Shown here: positions 46,201 through 59,151 of the stretch, in pieces
How positions within the stretch are numbered: the first letter of the stretch is position 1
Layout: each line of letters starts with the position of its first letter
Made by a program: the position numbers and the translations under genes
Assembly: GCF_029439455.1 (NCBI RefSeq)
Contig: NZ_JAQFVG010000075.1
Location: 116,601 to 180,600, forward strand
From: Caballeronia sp. BR00000012568055
GTDB lineage: Bacteria; Pseudomonadota; Gammaproteobacteria; Burkholderiales; Burkholderiaceae
Length of the DNA: 64,000 bases
Reading direction: 5' to 3'
The notes under the pieces: generated by a model
The model's database searches: none
What the model was told of the DNA's origin: nothing
What the model saw: the letters and a program-made list of their open reading frames with translations, nothing else

Positions 46201-47712
46201 GTGACGGGCCGGGTGTCCAGAAGCGCTGCGTGCGCTGCGGTTCTTGCAGCATTGTTGACAATCGCCGGGTGCGCGAACATGGGAAAGGAAGCGCCGCAGG
46301 ACGCGATCAAAGCGCCCGCGACGCTCGATGTCGGCAGCGCCATCCGCGCCGCCGATGCCGACGCCGCCTGGCCCGATCAGGACTGGTGGCGCGCCTATCG
46401 CGATCCGCAGCTCGATGCGTGGATCGCCCGCGCGACAGCGGGTAATCCGACGCTCGCGATGGCCGCCGCCCGTGTGCGCGAAGCCAACGAAACCGCGCGG
46501 CTGGTGCATTCGGAACTGCTGCCGCATATCGACGGCGAAATGGCCGTGACGCGCCACAACTGGCCCGAGAACGATTTCTACGGTCCCGGCTACTACGGCG
46601 GCACGACCACGTGGGACAACACCGCGGGCCTCAAGCTCTCCTATAACCTCGACCTGTTCGGCCGCGATGACAACGCCGCCGAACGCGCGCTCGATGTCGC
46701 CCATGTGCGCGCCGCCGATGCGCGGGCGGCGCGGTTATCGCTGGAAACGGGCGTGGTGCGTGCGTATATCGGTTTGTCGCAGGCTTATGCGCTGCTGGAT
46801 ATCGCGCAGCAGACGCTCGAGCAGCAACAGCATGTCGCCGATTACGCGCGTCGTCGGCTGAAAGGGGGGCTTGGCACGCAGCTCGAATTGAGTCAGGCAG
46901 AAACGCCGCTGCCCGAGTACGAACGTCAGGTCGATATCCATAAGGAAGAGATCGCGCTGGCCCGCAATCAACTGGCGGCGCTGGCAGGCGAAGGTCCGGG
47001 CGCGGGCGAATCGCTGACGCGTCCCGCTTTGTCACTCGCGACGCCGCTGCCTTTGCCGACATCGCTGCCCGCTGATCTCGTCGGTCATCGTCCGGACGTG
47101 GTGGCGGCGCGATGGGTGGTGGCGGGACAGGCGCGCGGGATCGATGTCGCCAAGGCGGGCTTTTATCCGAATATCAACCTGGCTGCATCGCTGACGCAGG
47201 CGTTTGCGGGCGGCGCGCTGTTCTCCTTCCTCACGAGCAAGGCGACCGGCTATACGTTCGGCCCCGCCATCTCCCTGCCGATTTTCGAAGGCGGCGCGTT
47301 GCGTGCGCAATTGGGCGCGGCATCGGCGCAATACGATCAGGCGGTCGATCACTACAACGGCACGATCGTCGCGGCATTGAAGGACATCGCCGATCAGGTC
47401 GTGCGCGTGCATTCGCTCGATACGCAGCTCGAAGCGTCGGGCCGGTCGGTCGCAGCCGCGCGCCGAAACTACGAACTGGCGAACGAAGGCTACCGACGCG
47501 GTCTCACCGATTATCTGAATGTGCTCGCCGCGCAGACGCAATTGCTGCGCGCGCAGGACGGCGAAGCGCGCGTGCGGGCGCAACGTCTGGGCGTGTACGC
47601 GACGCTGACGGCCGCGCTCGGCGGTGGAATCGACGATCCGTCGAACGGGCCGGAAGAGGCATCGCTGGCGCCGGCGAAGCATATCGGGCCGTTTGCGAAG
47701 GCGGTGAAGTGA
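46201..47712 (+). CDS. Outer-membrane efflux lipoprotein (NodT type)
   Basis: 503 residues from a GTG start preceded by GGGGGTG. Lipoprotein signal with lipobox I-A-G-C (Cys24). Two OEP (TolC-like) repeats: W-W-R-A-Y-R-D-P-Q-L near 62, L-S-Y-N-L-D-L-F-G-R near 148, and G-H-R-P-D-V-V-A-A-R-W near 298, the NodT-family signature. It forms the trimeric outer-membrane channel of the tripartite pump encoded downstream. Its TGA overlaps the ATG of the FUSC gene by one base. Confidence 0.93.
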   Translation: MTGRVSRSAACAAVLAALLTIAGCANMGKEAPQDAIKAPATLDVGSAIRAADADAAWPDQDWWRAYRDPQLDAWIARATAGNPTLAMAAARVREANETARLVHSELLPHIDGEMAVTRHNWPENDFYGPGYYGGTTTWDNTAGLKLSYNLDLFGRDDNAAERALDVAHVRAADARAARLSLETGVVRAYIGLSQAYALLDIAQQTLEQQQHVADYARRRLKGGLGTQLELSQAETPLPEYERQVDIHKEEIALARNQLAALAGEGPGAGESLTRPALSLATPLPLPTSLPADLVGHRPDVVAARWVVAGQARGIDVAKAGFYPNINLAASLTQAFAGGALFSFLTSKATGYTFGPAISLPIFEGGALRAQLGAASAQYDQAVDHYNGTIVAALKDIADQVVRVHSLDTQLEASGRSVAAARRNYELANEGYRRGLTDYLNVLAAQTQLLRAQDGEARVRAQRLGVYATLTAALGGGIDDPSNGPEEASLAPAKHIGPFAKAVK

Positions 47713-49811
47713 TGGCTGCGATTGCCCCGATAAAACGCGCATCGCTCGTTCAGTCTCTGCAAGACTGGGCGCGCACCGATGGCCTCGCGTGGATCTACAT
47801 TTTCAAGGCCGTGCTCGCCGCCCTGCTCGCCTTGTGGATCGCCATGCGGCTCGATATGCAGCAACCGCGCACCGCCATGACGACGGTTTTCGTCGTGATG
47901 CAGCCGCAAAGCGGCATGGTGCTCGCGAAAAGCTTTTATCGTTTCTGCGGCACGATGGTCGGTCTGATCGTGATGCTCGCGTTGATCAGTCTGTTCTCGC
48001 AGCAGCCCGTGCTGTTTCTCTCCGCGACGGCGCTGTGGGTCGGCGTCTGCACGGCAGGCGCGGCGCGCAATCGCAATTTCCGTTCGTATGGCTTCGTGCT
48101 CGCGGGATACACGGCGGCGCTGATCGGTATTCCGGCGGCGCAGCATCCCGATGGCGCGTATCTGTCGGCGCTGACGCGCGTGGGCGAAGTGTCGCTCGGC
48201 ATTCTGTGCGCGGGCGCGGTGAGCGCGCTGGTGTTTCCGCAGCACGCGGGCGAACAGGTGCGCAATACCGTGCGGCGGCGCTTTACGCATTTCGTCGATT
48301 ACGTGTGTCGCGCGCTGTCGGGCAACATGGAACGCGCGCAGATCGAGAAGACCAATCTGGCGTTTGTCGCGGATATCGTCGGCTTCGAGGCGGCGCGCAG
48401 TGTCGCGGTGTTTGAGAACCCTGAATCGCGGATGCGCAGCGGACGGCTGGCGCGCTTGAACAGCGAGTTCATGAGCGCATCGACACGCTTTCACGCGCTG
48501 CATCAGTTGATGAACCGGCTGCGTGCAAGCGCATCGGCGACGACGATCGACGCGCTGGAGCCGTTCTTTCGCGAAGTGCCGCCGTTGCTGCTGGTGCGTG
48601 GCGAACCCGTGCGCAATGCCGCCGACGCCGCGCTTGCTGCCCAGCAATTGCGTGAATACAAAGCCGCTTTGCCGGAGCGCGTTCATGTAAAACGCGCATC
48701 GCTCGAAACGAATGCTGAGTTCGTTGCGCTCGAATTCGATACGGCATGCGAACTGCTCTACCGTTTCGCCGATGACATGCTCGCCTATGCCGAAACGTAT
48801 GCGTCGCTGGCCGCGCCATCGCATGAACGCGAACGCTGGGTCGCGCGTTACGTGCCGAAGACCAACATGTTCGCAGCGGGCATTTCCGGTCTGCGCGGCG
48901 CGGTGGTGATGTTCGTGCTTTCCGCGTTTTGGATGGCCAGCGCCTGGCCGAGCGGCGGCACGATGGTGCTCAACGCCGCTGCGGTGTGCGCGCTGGCGTC
49001 GTCATCGCCGAAACCGAGTGTGATGGCGGCGCAAATGGCCGTCGGCACCATGCTCGCCGCGATCACCGGCATGCTCGTGGTGTTCGGCGTGTTCCCGCAT
49101 ATGGACGGCTTCGTGCTGATGAGCGCCGCACTCGTGCCCGCGCTGATGCTCGGTTCTTACCTCACGACGCGCCGTACGCTGGCGGGCGTGGGGATCGGCT
49201 ATTGCATCTTCTTCTGCTTTCTCGCGGGTCCGGACAACCTCGTTCATTACGATCCGACCGGCTTTATGAACGATGCCCTCGCGCTCGTGCTGTCGATGAT
49301 CGTCGCCGCGATCGCCTTCGCCGTGCTGCTGCCAACCGATGCGCCGTGGCTGCGTCGTCTGCTGCTCGCCGATCTGCGCCGCGAAGTCGTGCATGCGCGC
49401 AGCGGTCGCCCCGCGCGTGTATCGACGCACTTCGAAAGCCGCACGCGTGATCTGCTGTCGCAAATCAACGCTTTGGCCGCCGATCAGCCTGCTTTGCAAC
49501 GCGAGGCATTGCAATGGCTGTTCGCCGTGCTGGAATTCGGCAACGCGGTGATCGATCTGCGCCGCGAACCGCCGCGCGATTCAGTCGAGAAAACACTCGA
49601 CGCCGTCGCCAAGTTATTCGACCGCCCAAAGCCCGCCCGTTTCGCCGATGCGCTCGCCGCGACGGAACGCGCCATCGCAGACACGCAAAACGTGCCAGGT
49701 TTGCAGCGCGTGGTCAGTCACCTGCATTTCATTCGCACGGCGCTGCTCGATCCGGAATCGCCGTTCGCATCGAACGTATCGCATCAAGAAGGAGCGCCCC
49801 ATGCCGCGTGA
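47712..49811 (+). CDS. FUSC family inner-membrane efflux protein (AaeB-like)
   Basis: 699 residues of the aromatic acid exporter / fusaric acid resistance family. Two membrane bundles, residues about 30-170 and 395-530, each start with a block of short helices. The first has A-M-T-T-V-F-V-V-M-Q-P-Q-S-G. The bundles are separated by long soluble regions. E. coli AaeB exports p-hydroxybenzoate-type acids with AaeA. The start at 47712 overlaps the upstream stop (TGATG). The last 11 bases overlap the DUF1656 gene. Confidence 0.92.
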   Translation: MAAIAPIKRASLVQSLQDWARTDGLAWIYIFKAVLAALLALWIAMRLDMQQPRTAMTTVFVVMQPQSGMVLAKSFYRFCGTMVGLIVMLALISLFSQQPVLFLSATALWVGVCTAGAARNRNFRSYGFVLAGYTAALIGIPAAQHPDGAYLSALTRVGEVSLGILCAGAVSALVFPQHAGEQVRNTVRRRFTHFVDYVCRALSGNMERAQIEKTNLAFVADIVGFEAARSVAVFENPESRMRSGRLARLNSEFMSASTRFHALHQLMNRLRASASATTIDALEPFFREVPPLLLVRGEPVRNAADAALAAQQLREYKAALPERVHVKRASLETNAEFVALEFDTACELLYRFADDMLAYAETYASLAAPSHERERWVARYVPKTNMFAAGISGLRGAVVMFVLSAFWMASAWPSGGTMVLNAAAVCALASSSPKPSVMAAQMAVGTMLAAITGMLVVFGVFPHMDGFVLMSAALVPALMLGSYLTTRRTLAGVGIGYCIFFCFLAGPDNLVHYDPTGFMNDALALVLSMIVAAIAFAVLLPTDAPWLRRLLLADLRREVVHARSGRPARVSTHFESRTRDLLSQINALAADQPALQREALQWLFAVLEFGNAVIDLRREPPRDSVEKTLDAVAKLFDRPKPARFADALAATERAIADTQNVPGLQRVVSHLHFIRTALLDPESPFASNVSHQEGAPHAA

Positions 49812-50001
49812 TACCGCGATCCTCGAAGCCTATGTGCCGACCATTCTGCTGCTGTTTATCGCCGGCGCGATGGCCACGTGGGTGATCGATCGACTGCTCG
49901 CCATGACAGGGTTGTATCGCGTCGTCTGGCACCCGTCGCTGTTTCGCGCGAGTCTGCTCGTGTGCGTGTGCAGCGTGATCGGGCTGGTGGTGTATCGATA
50001 A
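49801..50001 (+). CDS. DUF1656 protein (AaeX-like)
   Basis: 66 residues with two membrane helices (about 11-29 and 47-63). It matches the DUF1656/AaeX family, always encoded between or next to AaeB- and AaeA-type genes. Its exact role is unknown; it is probably a small pump subunit. Overlaps the FUSC gene by 11 bases and is followed by the adaptor after 35 bases. Confidence 0.9.
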   Translation: MPRDTAILEAYVPTILLLFIAGAMATWVIDRLLAMTGLYRVVWHPSLFRASLLVCVCSVIGLVVYR

Positions 50002-50036
50002 ATACGCAGAAATACGAATATTCAGGAAAGCAAATC

Positions 50037-50900
50037 ATGATGCTTCGCAAACTCATCGGCTTCGTGTTGACGATAGCCATTTTCGCGGCGGCGCTGATCG
50101 TCGGCCGCCTGCTCTGGGTGCATTACATGGACGACCCCTGGACGCGCGATGGCCGCGTGCGCGCCGATGTGGTCAATGTCGCGCCGGACGTATCGGGCGC
50201 GGTGGTGCAGATGCCGGTGCACGACAATCAGATGGTCAAGAAAGGCGATCTGCTGATGGAAATCGATCCGTCGCATTATCAGATTGCCGTGGAACAAGCC
50301 GAGGCGAATGTCGCGGCGCGCGCGGCTGAACTGAAAATGCGCCGCGCCGATGCCGCTCGCCGGGCGGATATGGACAGCCAGGTGGTATCGAAGGAACAGC
50401 GCGATAACGCGATGCAAACGGCGTCCACCGCAGCCGCGCAGTTGCAACAGGCGCAGGCCGCTTTGGATGCCGCGAAGCTCAATCTCGAACGCACGAAAGT
50501 GTATTCACCGGTCGATGGCTACGTCACGAATCTGAGCGTGTTTCGCGGTGACTATGCGACGGCTGGCACGGCGAAACTCGCTATCGTCGATAGCCATTCG
50601 TTCTGGGTCTACGGCTATTTCGAAGAGACGAAACTGCCGCATGTGCGCATCGGGGACCGCGCGCAGATTCGGCTGATGAGCGGCGGCGAGTTGAAGGGAC
50701 ACGTCGAAAGCATTTCGCGCGGCATTTACGATCGCGACAATCCGCAGAGCCGTGAGCTTCTCGCCGATGTGAACCCGACGTTCAGCTGGGTGCGACTGGC
50801 GCAGCGCGTGCCGGTGCGATTGAAGATCGATGAGGTGCCGGACGGGATGTTGCTGTCGGCGGGAACGACGGCGACGGTGGTGATTGCGCCGTCGATGTAA
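50037..50900 (+). CDS. HlyD-type periplasmic adaptor (AaeA-like)
   Basis: 287 residues. One N-terminal membrane anchor (about 5-27), then a half lipoyl domain V-A-P-D-V-S-G-A-V, a coiled-coil hairpin (about 80-140), the second lipoyl half V-Y-S-P-V-D-G-Y-V, and a beta-barrel. It links the FUSC pump to the outer-membrane channel. The first of two consecutive ATGs (50037) is chosen because AGGA lies 9 bases upstream. A strong terminator follows, ending the four-gene operon. Confidence 0.93.
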   Translation: MMLRKLIGFVLTIAIFAAALIVGRLLWVHYMDDPWTRDGRVRADVVNVAPDVSGAVVQMPVHDNQMVKKGDLLMEIDPSHYQIAVEQAEANVAARAAELKMRRADAARRADMDSQVVSKEQRDNAMQTASTAAAQLQQAQAALDAAKLNLERTKVYSPVDGYVTNLSVFRGDYATAGTAKLAIVDSHSFWVYGYFEETKLPHVRIGDRAQIRLMSGGELKGHVESISRGIYDRDNPQSRELLADVNPTFSWVRLAQRVPVRLKIDEVPDGMLLSAGTTATVVIAPSM

Positions 50901-50903
50901 AAC

Positions 50904-50940
50904 AAAAACCCCGTCTGGCAAAAAGCCAAGACGGGGTTTT
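50904..50940. terminator. Bidirectional terminator (efflux operon / binding protein)
   Basis: Long stem AAAACCCCGTCT-GGC / GCC-A-AGACGGGGTTTT with one bulge and a 5-nt loop, A-runs on the left and T-runs on the right, between two convergent genes. Confidence 0.88.
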
Positions 50941-50945
50941 GACAC

Positions 50946-51728
50946 TTACTTCAACACCACCTTCACATCAAAATACTTAGCCGCCATCTTATCGATGGAC
51001 CCATCGGCCTTCAGCTCTTTAAGCGCCTGATTGAGCGCATCCTTCAGCGCCTTATCATTCTTGCGCACGCCAAAGCCAACGCCCGAGCCCAGCAACTTAT
51101 CATCCGATACAGCCGGTCCCGCGAACGCAAACCCCGCGCCCTGCGGCTGCTTCAAAAATCCCTTCGATGCCGCTTCGGCATCCTGAAACGCCGCATCGAG
51201 CCGACCCGATGCGAGGTCCGCATAAACCTGATCCTGCGCCTGATACGACTGCACATCGATGCCCGCCGTCGCCCATTTCGCCTTCGCGTACGTCTCCTGA
51301 ATCGAGCCTTGCAGCACGCCGACGTGCTTGCCCTTCAGCCCTTCGACCGTCGGCAGAACCGTGCTGCCCTTCTTCGCGATCAACTGGTTGGGAATCGTGT
51401 AGATCGGATCGGTGAAGTCGATGGCGAGTTTGCGCTTGTCGGTGATCGTCATGTCCGAATTGATGCCATCGAACTTGCGCGCCTGGAGTGCGGGAATCAG
51501 ACCGTCGAAGGAATTTTCGACCCACACGCATTTCATCTTCAGCTTCGCGCACACCGCATTGCCGATATTGATATCGAAGCCCGTCAATTGTCCCGCAGGC
51601 GTCTTCGATTCAAACGGCGCGTAAGACGCCTCCACGCCAAAGCGTAGTTCTTTCGTGCTGTCAGCGGCATGTGCGGTGCCGACCAAGGCAAACGCGGCGA
51701 ACGCGGCAAATACCCAATGCAGTTTCAT
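50946..51728 (-). CDS. Periplasmic basic-amino-acid binding protein (AotJ/ArgT-like)
   Basis: 260 residues. Signal peptide cleaved after A-H-A (about residue 21). The mature protein opens L-R-F-G-V-E-A-S-Y-A-P-F-E, the polar amino acid binding family 3 signature, with G-F-D-I-N-I-G, S-D-M-T-I-T-D-K-R and D-F-T-D-P-I-Y. It most resembles lysine/arginine/ornithine binding proteins. It lies at the distal end of the arginine catabolic cluster, after a terminator, while the cognate permease and ATPase genes are more than 8 kb upstream. ATG at 51728 has an AAGGAG site 9 bases upstream. Confidence 0.9.
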   Translation of the reverse strand: MKLHWVFAAFAAFALVGTAHAADSTKELRFGVEASYAPFESKTPAGQLTGFDINIGNAVCAKLKMKCVWVENSFDGLIPALQARKFDGINSDMTITDKRKLAIDFTDPIYTIPNQLIAKKGSTVLPTVEGLKGKHVGVLQGSIQETYAKAKWATAGIDVQSYQAQDQVYADLASGRLDAAFQDAEAASKGFLKQPQGAGFAFAGPAVSDDKLLGSGVGFGVRKNDKALKDALNQALKELKADGSIDKMAAKYFDVKVVLK

Positions 51729-51783
51729 CGACTTCAATCTCCTTCCGAGTAATTTCGTGTTGTCGTATGGGAAGCATCGCGGC

Positions 51784-51808
51784 ACAAAAAAACACGCTCA
51801 AATGAGCG
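51784..51808 (-). terminator. Terminator between astE and the binding-protein gene
   Basis: Short stem CGCTC-AAAT-GAGCG followed on the minus strand by TG and a run of eight T. The weak stem may allow partial read-through into the binding-protein gene. Confidence 0.65.
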
Positions 51809-51913
51809 CGTCCGTTTTGATGCGATGCATCAACGACAAGGGCGCGATTGTAGCGCGCTCCTTGCATCGGTCAGGCAAAGGGAATTGGCAAGCGGATGTC
51901 GCGTCAAGACAAC

Positions 51914-52927
51914 TCAGGCAAGCGAGGCGAACGTGGCGTCGGTCGTATCGATAACCATCAGACCCGCACGCAATCCCGGCTTCACGCGCGGATTCGGAAA
52001 CACGATGCGCTCCTCATCGTGCGATACGCGATACCGATACGCGCCATCGTGCGCGAGTTCGGTGCCCGATGGAAACGCGGTGAAATTCGGCACATCGCTG
52101 GCGACGTTAAGGACGAAGTGCTCGCTCTGTTTGTCGATTTGGGCGACCACGGTGAACACGCGCAATGGCGCTTGCTCCTTCAAGGCTTCGTCAGCAATCA
52201 AACGCCGCAAAGCCGCATCCGATGCCGCGAAGCGCGCGAGATCGTTCTCGCCGAACGGCCTCACTTTGCCGAGTTCCAGCGTGCAGGCGAGCGCGTTGGC
52301 GTGCTGCGCGGTGAAGTGCACGAAGGTGTTGCTCTTTTCCTTATGCAGCAAGACCGCCTGAAGCCGCGCATCGCGCAGCCAGTCGAACATCGCGCGGGCG
52401 AGCGGCGCGCCGGTGTGCGGCAGCAGCGCGAATTGCTCGAACACCGAGGCGCGGATCGCCGTATGCATATCGATATGCCACTTCGCGTGCGTCGCGCCAT
52501 CGAAAAATTGAAGCGCCTGTGCTTCGAGTTCGGCGGCGCGCGGTGCTTCGTGACTCTGCGGCAGGCTTTTGTATCGGCCGCTGAACAGGCGATTCAAATC
52601 GTCGTTGATATAGCGCGTGCCGCCGCGCATTGCATCGATATTGCCGAGGATCACGAGCATGCGCGCAGCAAGCGGCGCGCGTCCATTGGCGATATCCGCG
52701 ACCAGGCGCGAGAGCATTTCGATCGGCGCGGTTTCATCGCCATGAATGCCCGCCGATGCGAGCACGCTATGCGTCGGCGCGTGCGCCGGTTCGAACAGCG
52801 CGATGCCGTGCGATTGCCACGTCCATCGCACGCCGGAGCGCGTCGTGCCTTGCGTGATCGATGGCGTCTCGCCCTTCAGCGAAAACGCCAGAAAATCGTC
52901 CAGAAGAAGATCAGCGTTGGAAGTCAT
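51914..52927 (-). CDS. astE: Succinylglutamate desuccinylase
   Basis: 337 residues of the AstE/AspA zinc carboxypeptidase-like family. Last step of the arginine succinyltransferase (AST) pathway, hydrolysing N-succinylglutamate to glutamate and succinate. Zinc ligands are visible in G-I-H-G-D-E-T-A (His and Glu) and W-H-I-D-M-H-T (His). Start at 52927 overlaps the astB end by 17 bases. It is the last gene of the aru/ast block before a terminator. Confidence 0.95.
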   Translation of the reverse strand: MTSNADLLLDDFLAFSLKGETPSITQGTTRSGVRWTWQSHGIALFEPAHAPTHSVLASAGIHGDETAPIEMLSRLVADIANGRAPLAARMLVILGNIDAMRGGTRYINDDLNRLFSGRYKSLPQSHEAPRAAELEAQALQFFDGATHAKWHIDMHTAIRASVFEQFALLPHTGAPLARAMFDWLRDARLQAVLLHKEKSNTFVHFTAQHANALACTLELGKVRPFGENDLARFAASDAALRRLIADEALKEQAPLRVFTVVAQIDKQSEHFVLNVASDVPNFTAFPSGTELAHDGAYRYRVSHDEERIVFPNPRVKPGLRAGLMVIDTTDATFASLA

Positions 52928-54251
52928 AGATCGCGCCCAGTCCTAACAGCTTCGTCAATTCATCCAGCGCCGTGCGCGATTCGTTCAGCAATTGCGGATC
53001 GGCGAGATCGGCGGATGCGAGTTGATCGCGATAATGCGTGTCGATCCATGTATCGAGCTTGTTGAACAGCGCGTCGTTCATCCACACGTTCGGATTGACT
53101 GCCGCCTGCTCCGCTTCGTTCAGCACGACACGCAGCCGCAGGCACGCCGGGCCGCCGCCGTTCTTCATGCTCTCGCGCAGATCGAACACCAGCACTTCGT
53201 CGATGGGCGTCTTGCGCGTGCCGAGCGCATCGAGATAAGCGGCGACGCGCGCGTTTTCGCGGCATTCCTGCGGCACCACCAGCACTTGCGTGCCGTCCGC
53301 GCGCGACAACAACTGACTGTTGAACAAATACGACGACACCGCATCATCCACGCTGACTTCGCTTTCCGGCACTTCGAGCGCGGTGAACGTCGCGCCGTGC
53401 TTCGCCAGTTTCGCGGTGAGTTCGTCGTAGACCTTGTGCTGATCAACGAAGGCGCGTTGATGGCAGAACAGCGTCGTGCGATTGCCGACGGCGATCACAT
53501 CGTTGTGGAACACGCCTGCATCGATTACTTCGGGCGATTGCTGGGCTAACACGGTGACGTCGTCGCTCAGTTGATGCAGACGCGCAACCGCACGGCTCGC
53601 TTCCAACGTCTGCCGCGCGGGGAAACGTTGCGGCTGCGTGCCACGCCCATATTCGCTTCGTCCGTACACGAAGAACTCGACGCCCTTTTCGCCATATTCC
53701 CGCGCAAATCGCGTGTGATTTGCGGCGCCTTCATCGCCGAGCGCGGGCGTGCCGGGCAGCGCGTGGTGAATATGAAAGCGCGATTCATCGGCGAATATAG
53801 CGGCGAGCGAACGGCGCGTTTCACCATGCTCGATCGCGCGATGCAGCTTCGCGGCGAGATTCGCGGGCGTGAAGTGGACGCGGCCATCGGCGGTATCGGC
53901 GGAGGGACTGACGGTCGCGGCGTTGGCGGTCCACATCGCCGATGCCGAACTCGCGGCGGCGAGCAGTTCGGGCGCTTCGCGCGCAGCGCGGGCGATCACG
54001 CTGGCGTCATCGCCAGTGAAGCCGACATCGCGCAAAAGACGGATCGACGGACGTTCCAGCGGCGGCAACACGCCTTGCCGAAAGCCGAGATCGGCCAAGC
54101 GCTTCATCTTGCGCAAGCCCTGCTTCGCGGCGGACTTCGGATTGGCCACCGACTTTTCGTTGCTGCGCGAGGCCACGTTGCCGAACGACAAGCCCGCGTA
54201 GTTGTGCGTCGGGCCAACCAGCCCGTCGAAATTCGCTTCGGATGCCGACAT
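52911..54251 (-). CDS. astB: N-succinylarginine dihydrolase
   Basis: 446 residues, full length. It converts N-succinylarginine to N-succinylornithine, two ammonia and CO2. Opens with [19 protein letters not shown], the family signature. The catalytic Cys region is [10 protein letters not shown] near residue 365. It follows astD by 28 bases and overlaps astE. The order D-B-E equals that of the Pseudomonas aru operon. Confidence 0.96.
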   Translation of the reverse strand: MSASEANFDGLVGPTHNYAGLSFGNVASRSNEKSVANPKSAAKQGLRKMKRLADLGFRQGVLPPLERPSIRLLRDVGFTGDDASVIARAAREAPELLAAASSASAMWTANAATVSPSADTADGRVHFTPANLAAKLHRAIEHGETRRSLAAIFADESRFHIHHALPGTPALGDEGAANHTRFAREYGEKGVEFFVYGRSEYGRGTQPQRFPARQTLEASRAVARLHQLSDDVTVLAQQSPEVIDAGVFHNDVIAVGNRTTLFCHQRAFVDQHKVYDELTAKLAKHGATFTALEVPESEVSVDDAVSSYLFNSQLLSRADGTQVLVVPQECRENARVAAYLDALGTRKTPIDEVLVFDLRESMKNGGGPACLRLRVVLNEAEQAAVNPNVWMNDALFNKLDTWIDTHYRDQLASADLADPQLLNESRTALDELTKLLGLGAIYDFQR

Positions 54252-54279
54252 ATCGATTCCTGATGCTTAAAACGATGCT

Positions 54280-56781
<2,502 letters not shown>

Positions 56782-56785
<4 letters not shown>

Positions 56786-57828
56786 TGCAATTCTCCCGAG
56801 GCTTGATGCAGCGGCACGCAGCGCACCGTGTCCTTGTCCTGCACGCCGAGCGCATCGCGTTCGGCGGCGTTAAGCGACGCGCCCTCGGCGCGCGTTCCGC
56901 CCAGATTCGCCACGATGCAGCGGAACTCATGCGCCCCGCCCGCCGCGACGAGATACGGCGACGCATCGGACGCCGCGCCGTCCTGCACCGCCCGCACTTC
57001 GTTCGATGCCACCGACGCACTCTTATCCACGGCGATAGTCAGCACCGGACCCGCATCGAAAATATCGACATAACGATCCGGCTCGAAACCCTCTTCGAGT
57101 TGAATGTCGTACGCGAGCAAAGTGCCTTCGTTCGGTTCGCCAAGCACGCGCTGCGCTTCGCCGGGCAACAGCGGCACATAAAGCGGATAACTCGGCATCA
57201 CTTCGGCGATAAACGTACGGCTGCGTCCGCCCGATTCCATTTCCACCTGTTCGAAATCGCGCCCGAAGAACTTGCGCCCCACCGCTTCCCAAAACGGCGA
57301 CGCACCGTTTTCATCCGATACCCCGAGCATCAGCGAAAACACCTCGTCGGAAAAGCGCTTGCGATTCGCCGCGATGTACAACATGCGCGCCCGCGACAGC
57401 AGATGCGCCGCCGCCGAACCCTGCGCATTGCGCAAGGTCGGATCGACATAAAAGCCAGTCAGGCGACTCTTGCCCGTCAGTTCATGCGACATGGTGAGCG
57501 CGTGAATCTTGCGGTTCACCTTGAGTTCGCGCGAGGCGTGAATCAGCGCGTCATTGCGAAACGCATAGAACGGTTCCGAATATCCCGCCGACGCGACGAT
57601 GCTCGACGTGCCGAGCAAGGCGCCCGTCGCCGACTCTTCGAGCACGAACAGATAGAACTCCTCGCCGGGAAAATCCACTTCGGCGCGGAACGAATCCTCG
57701 GACAGCGCGATGCGCGTTTCGAGCGCGGCACGATCGCGCGGCAGCGAATGCAGCACGGGATGCGCTTCGCGCGCCATGCGTTGCAGCGCGTCGAGATCGG
57801 CGAGTCGGGCGGGACGAACGAAGAGCAT
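56782..57828 (-). CDS. aruF: Arginine/ornithine N-succinyltransferase alpha subunit
   Basis: 348 residues, paralogous to AruG: the same fold, with L-F-V-R-P-A-R-L-A-D-L-D-A-L at the start and Y-V-D-I-F-D-A-G-P-V-L-T in the C-terminal half. Two adjacent AstA-like genes are the hallmark of the Pseudomonas-type AruFG heterodimer, in contrast to the single astA of E. coli. The ATG at 57828 overlaps the astC stop by one base; a GTG one codon earlier is less likely. Overlaps aruG by ATGA. Confidence 0.93.
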
Positions 57829-59057
57829 CACTTGTCCTGTGCGATAAGGCCGACGACCTGTTCGACAGCCTTTTCAATACGCGCGAAACCTTCGTCGAGA
57901 TCGGCCATCGGCATGATGAGCGAGGGCGCGAAACGCAGCACGTTCGGCCCCGCGATCAGCATGATGACACCGTTCGCCGCCGCCGCGTTGAGCACGTCTT
58001 TGGCGCGGTCCTTGAAGGCATCGTTCAGTTCGGCGCCGATCAACAGGCCACGTCCGCGAATGTCCTTGAACAGTCCGAAGCGTTCGTTGATGCGTGCGAG
58101 ATGCGCCTTGATCGCGCGGCTGCGCTGATTCACGCCTTCGAGCACGGCAGGATCGCTGATCAGTTCGACCACCTTCTCCGCAATCGATGCACCCAGCGGA
58201 TTGCCGCCGTAAGTCGTGCCATGCACGCCGACCTTGAAGTGCGCGGCGATTGCATCGGTGGTGAGCATCACGCCGATCGGGAAGCCGTTGCCGAGCGCTT
58301 TCGCGCTAGTCAGGATATCCGGCGTCACGCCGTACTGCATGTATGCGTAGAACGTGCCCGTGCGGCCGACGCCGGTTTGCACTTCATCGAAAATCAGCAG
58401 CGCGTCGTGTTGATTGCAGGCATCGCGCAGACCTTGGAGGAACGCGGGATCGGCGGGAATCACGCCGCCTTCGCCCTGTACCGGTTCGACGATCACCGCG
58501 CACGTTTTCGGACCGATGGCTTCGAGCGCCTTCGGCAGATCGTTGTACGGCAGATGGCGGATGCCCTGCGGCTGCGGCCCGAAACCTTCCGCGTACTTCG
58601 GCTGTCCGCCCACGCTCACCGTGAAGAACGTGCGGCCGTGGAACGACTGCGTGAAGGAAAGAATCTCGATCTTGTCATCGCCATGTTTGTCGATGGCATA
58701 GCGGCGCGCGAGCTTCAACGCGGCTTCGTTCGCTTCCGCGCCGGAATTGGCGAAGAACGCGCGATCCGCGAACGTCAGATCGGTCAGGCGTTTCGCCAGG
58801 CGCAATACCGGTGCATTGGTATAGCCATTGCCGATATGCCAGAGCTTTTCGCCTTGTTCGTGCAGCACCTTGAGCAATTCCGGATGCGCATGACCCAGCG
58901 CCGTCACCGCGATACCGCCGGCGAAATCGACATAATCGCGCCCTTCCGTGTCCCACACGCGCGAGCCGCGGCCGCGGTCGGGCACGAAATTGGCCGGCGC
59001 GAATACCGGCACCATCACTTCGTCGAACGTACCGCGATTCACCTTGATGTCAGTCAT
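57828..59057 (-). CDS. astC: Succinylornithine/acetylornithine aminotransferase
   Basis: 409-residue class III aminotransferase (AruC/AstC; also ArgD-like activity in this group). PLP lysine in S-A-K-A-L-G-N-G-F (Lys253); cofactor Asp in F-D-E-V-Q-T-G near 223; [10 protein letters not shown] near 104. It converts N-succinylornithine to the semialdehyde. It is the first gene of the aru block, preceded by a 94-base region with a candidate ArgR half-site and a -10 element. A GGAG ribosome site precedes the ATG. Confidence 0.94.
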   Translation of the reverse strand: MTDIKVNRGTFDEVMVPVFAPANFVPDRGRGSRVWDTEGRDYVDFAGGIAVTALGHAHPELLKVLHEQGEKLWHIGNGYTNAPVLRLAKRLTDLTFADRAFFANSGAEANEAALKLARRYAIDKHGDDKIEILSFTQSFHGRTFFTVSVGGQPKYAEGFGPQPQGIRHLPYNDLPKALEAIGPKTCAVIVEPVQGEGGVIPADPAFLQGLRDACNQHDALLIFDEVQTGVGRTGTFYAYMQYGVTPDILTSAKALGNGFPIGVMLTTDAIAAHFKVGVHGTTYGGNPLGASIAEKVVELISDPAVLEGVNQRSRAIKAHLARINERFGLFKDIRGRGLLIGAELNDAFKDRAKDVLNAAAANGVIMLIAGPNVLRFAPSLIMPMADLDEGFARIEKAVEQVVGLIAQDK

Positions 59058-59093
59058 GAGCCACTCCTTCGTTCTGGCTGTGCATTGTGTTCG

Positions 59094-59142
59094 ATATTAG
59101 GCGCTGGCTCGCGTTCCGTCTTGCGCGGTTGCGACATGCAAC
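59094..59142 (-). promoter_or_regulatory. Predicted ArgR-activated promoter of astC
   Basis: Minus strand: TGTCGC-N8-AA (59136-59121) equals the half-site consensus reported for Pseudomonas ArgR as I recall it. It overlaps the -35 position of a promoter with -10 TAATAT (59099-59094) and no -35 match, as expected for activation. An inverted repeat GTTGC-N5-GCAAC (59128-59142) overlaps the site. A second direct-repeat half-site is not evident. Confidence 0.45.
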
Positions 59143-59151
59143 GAGCACCTT

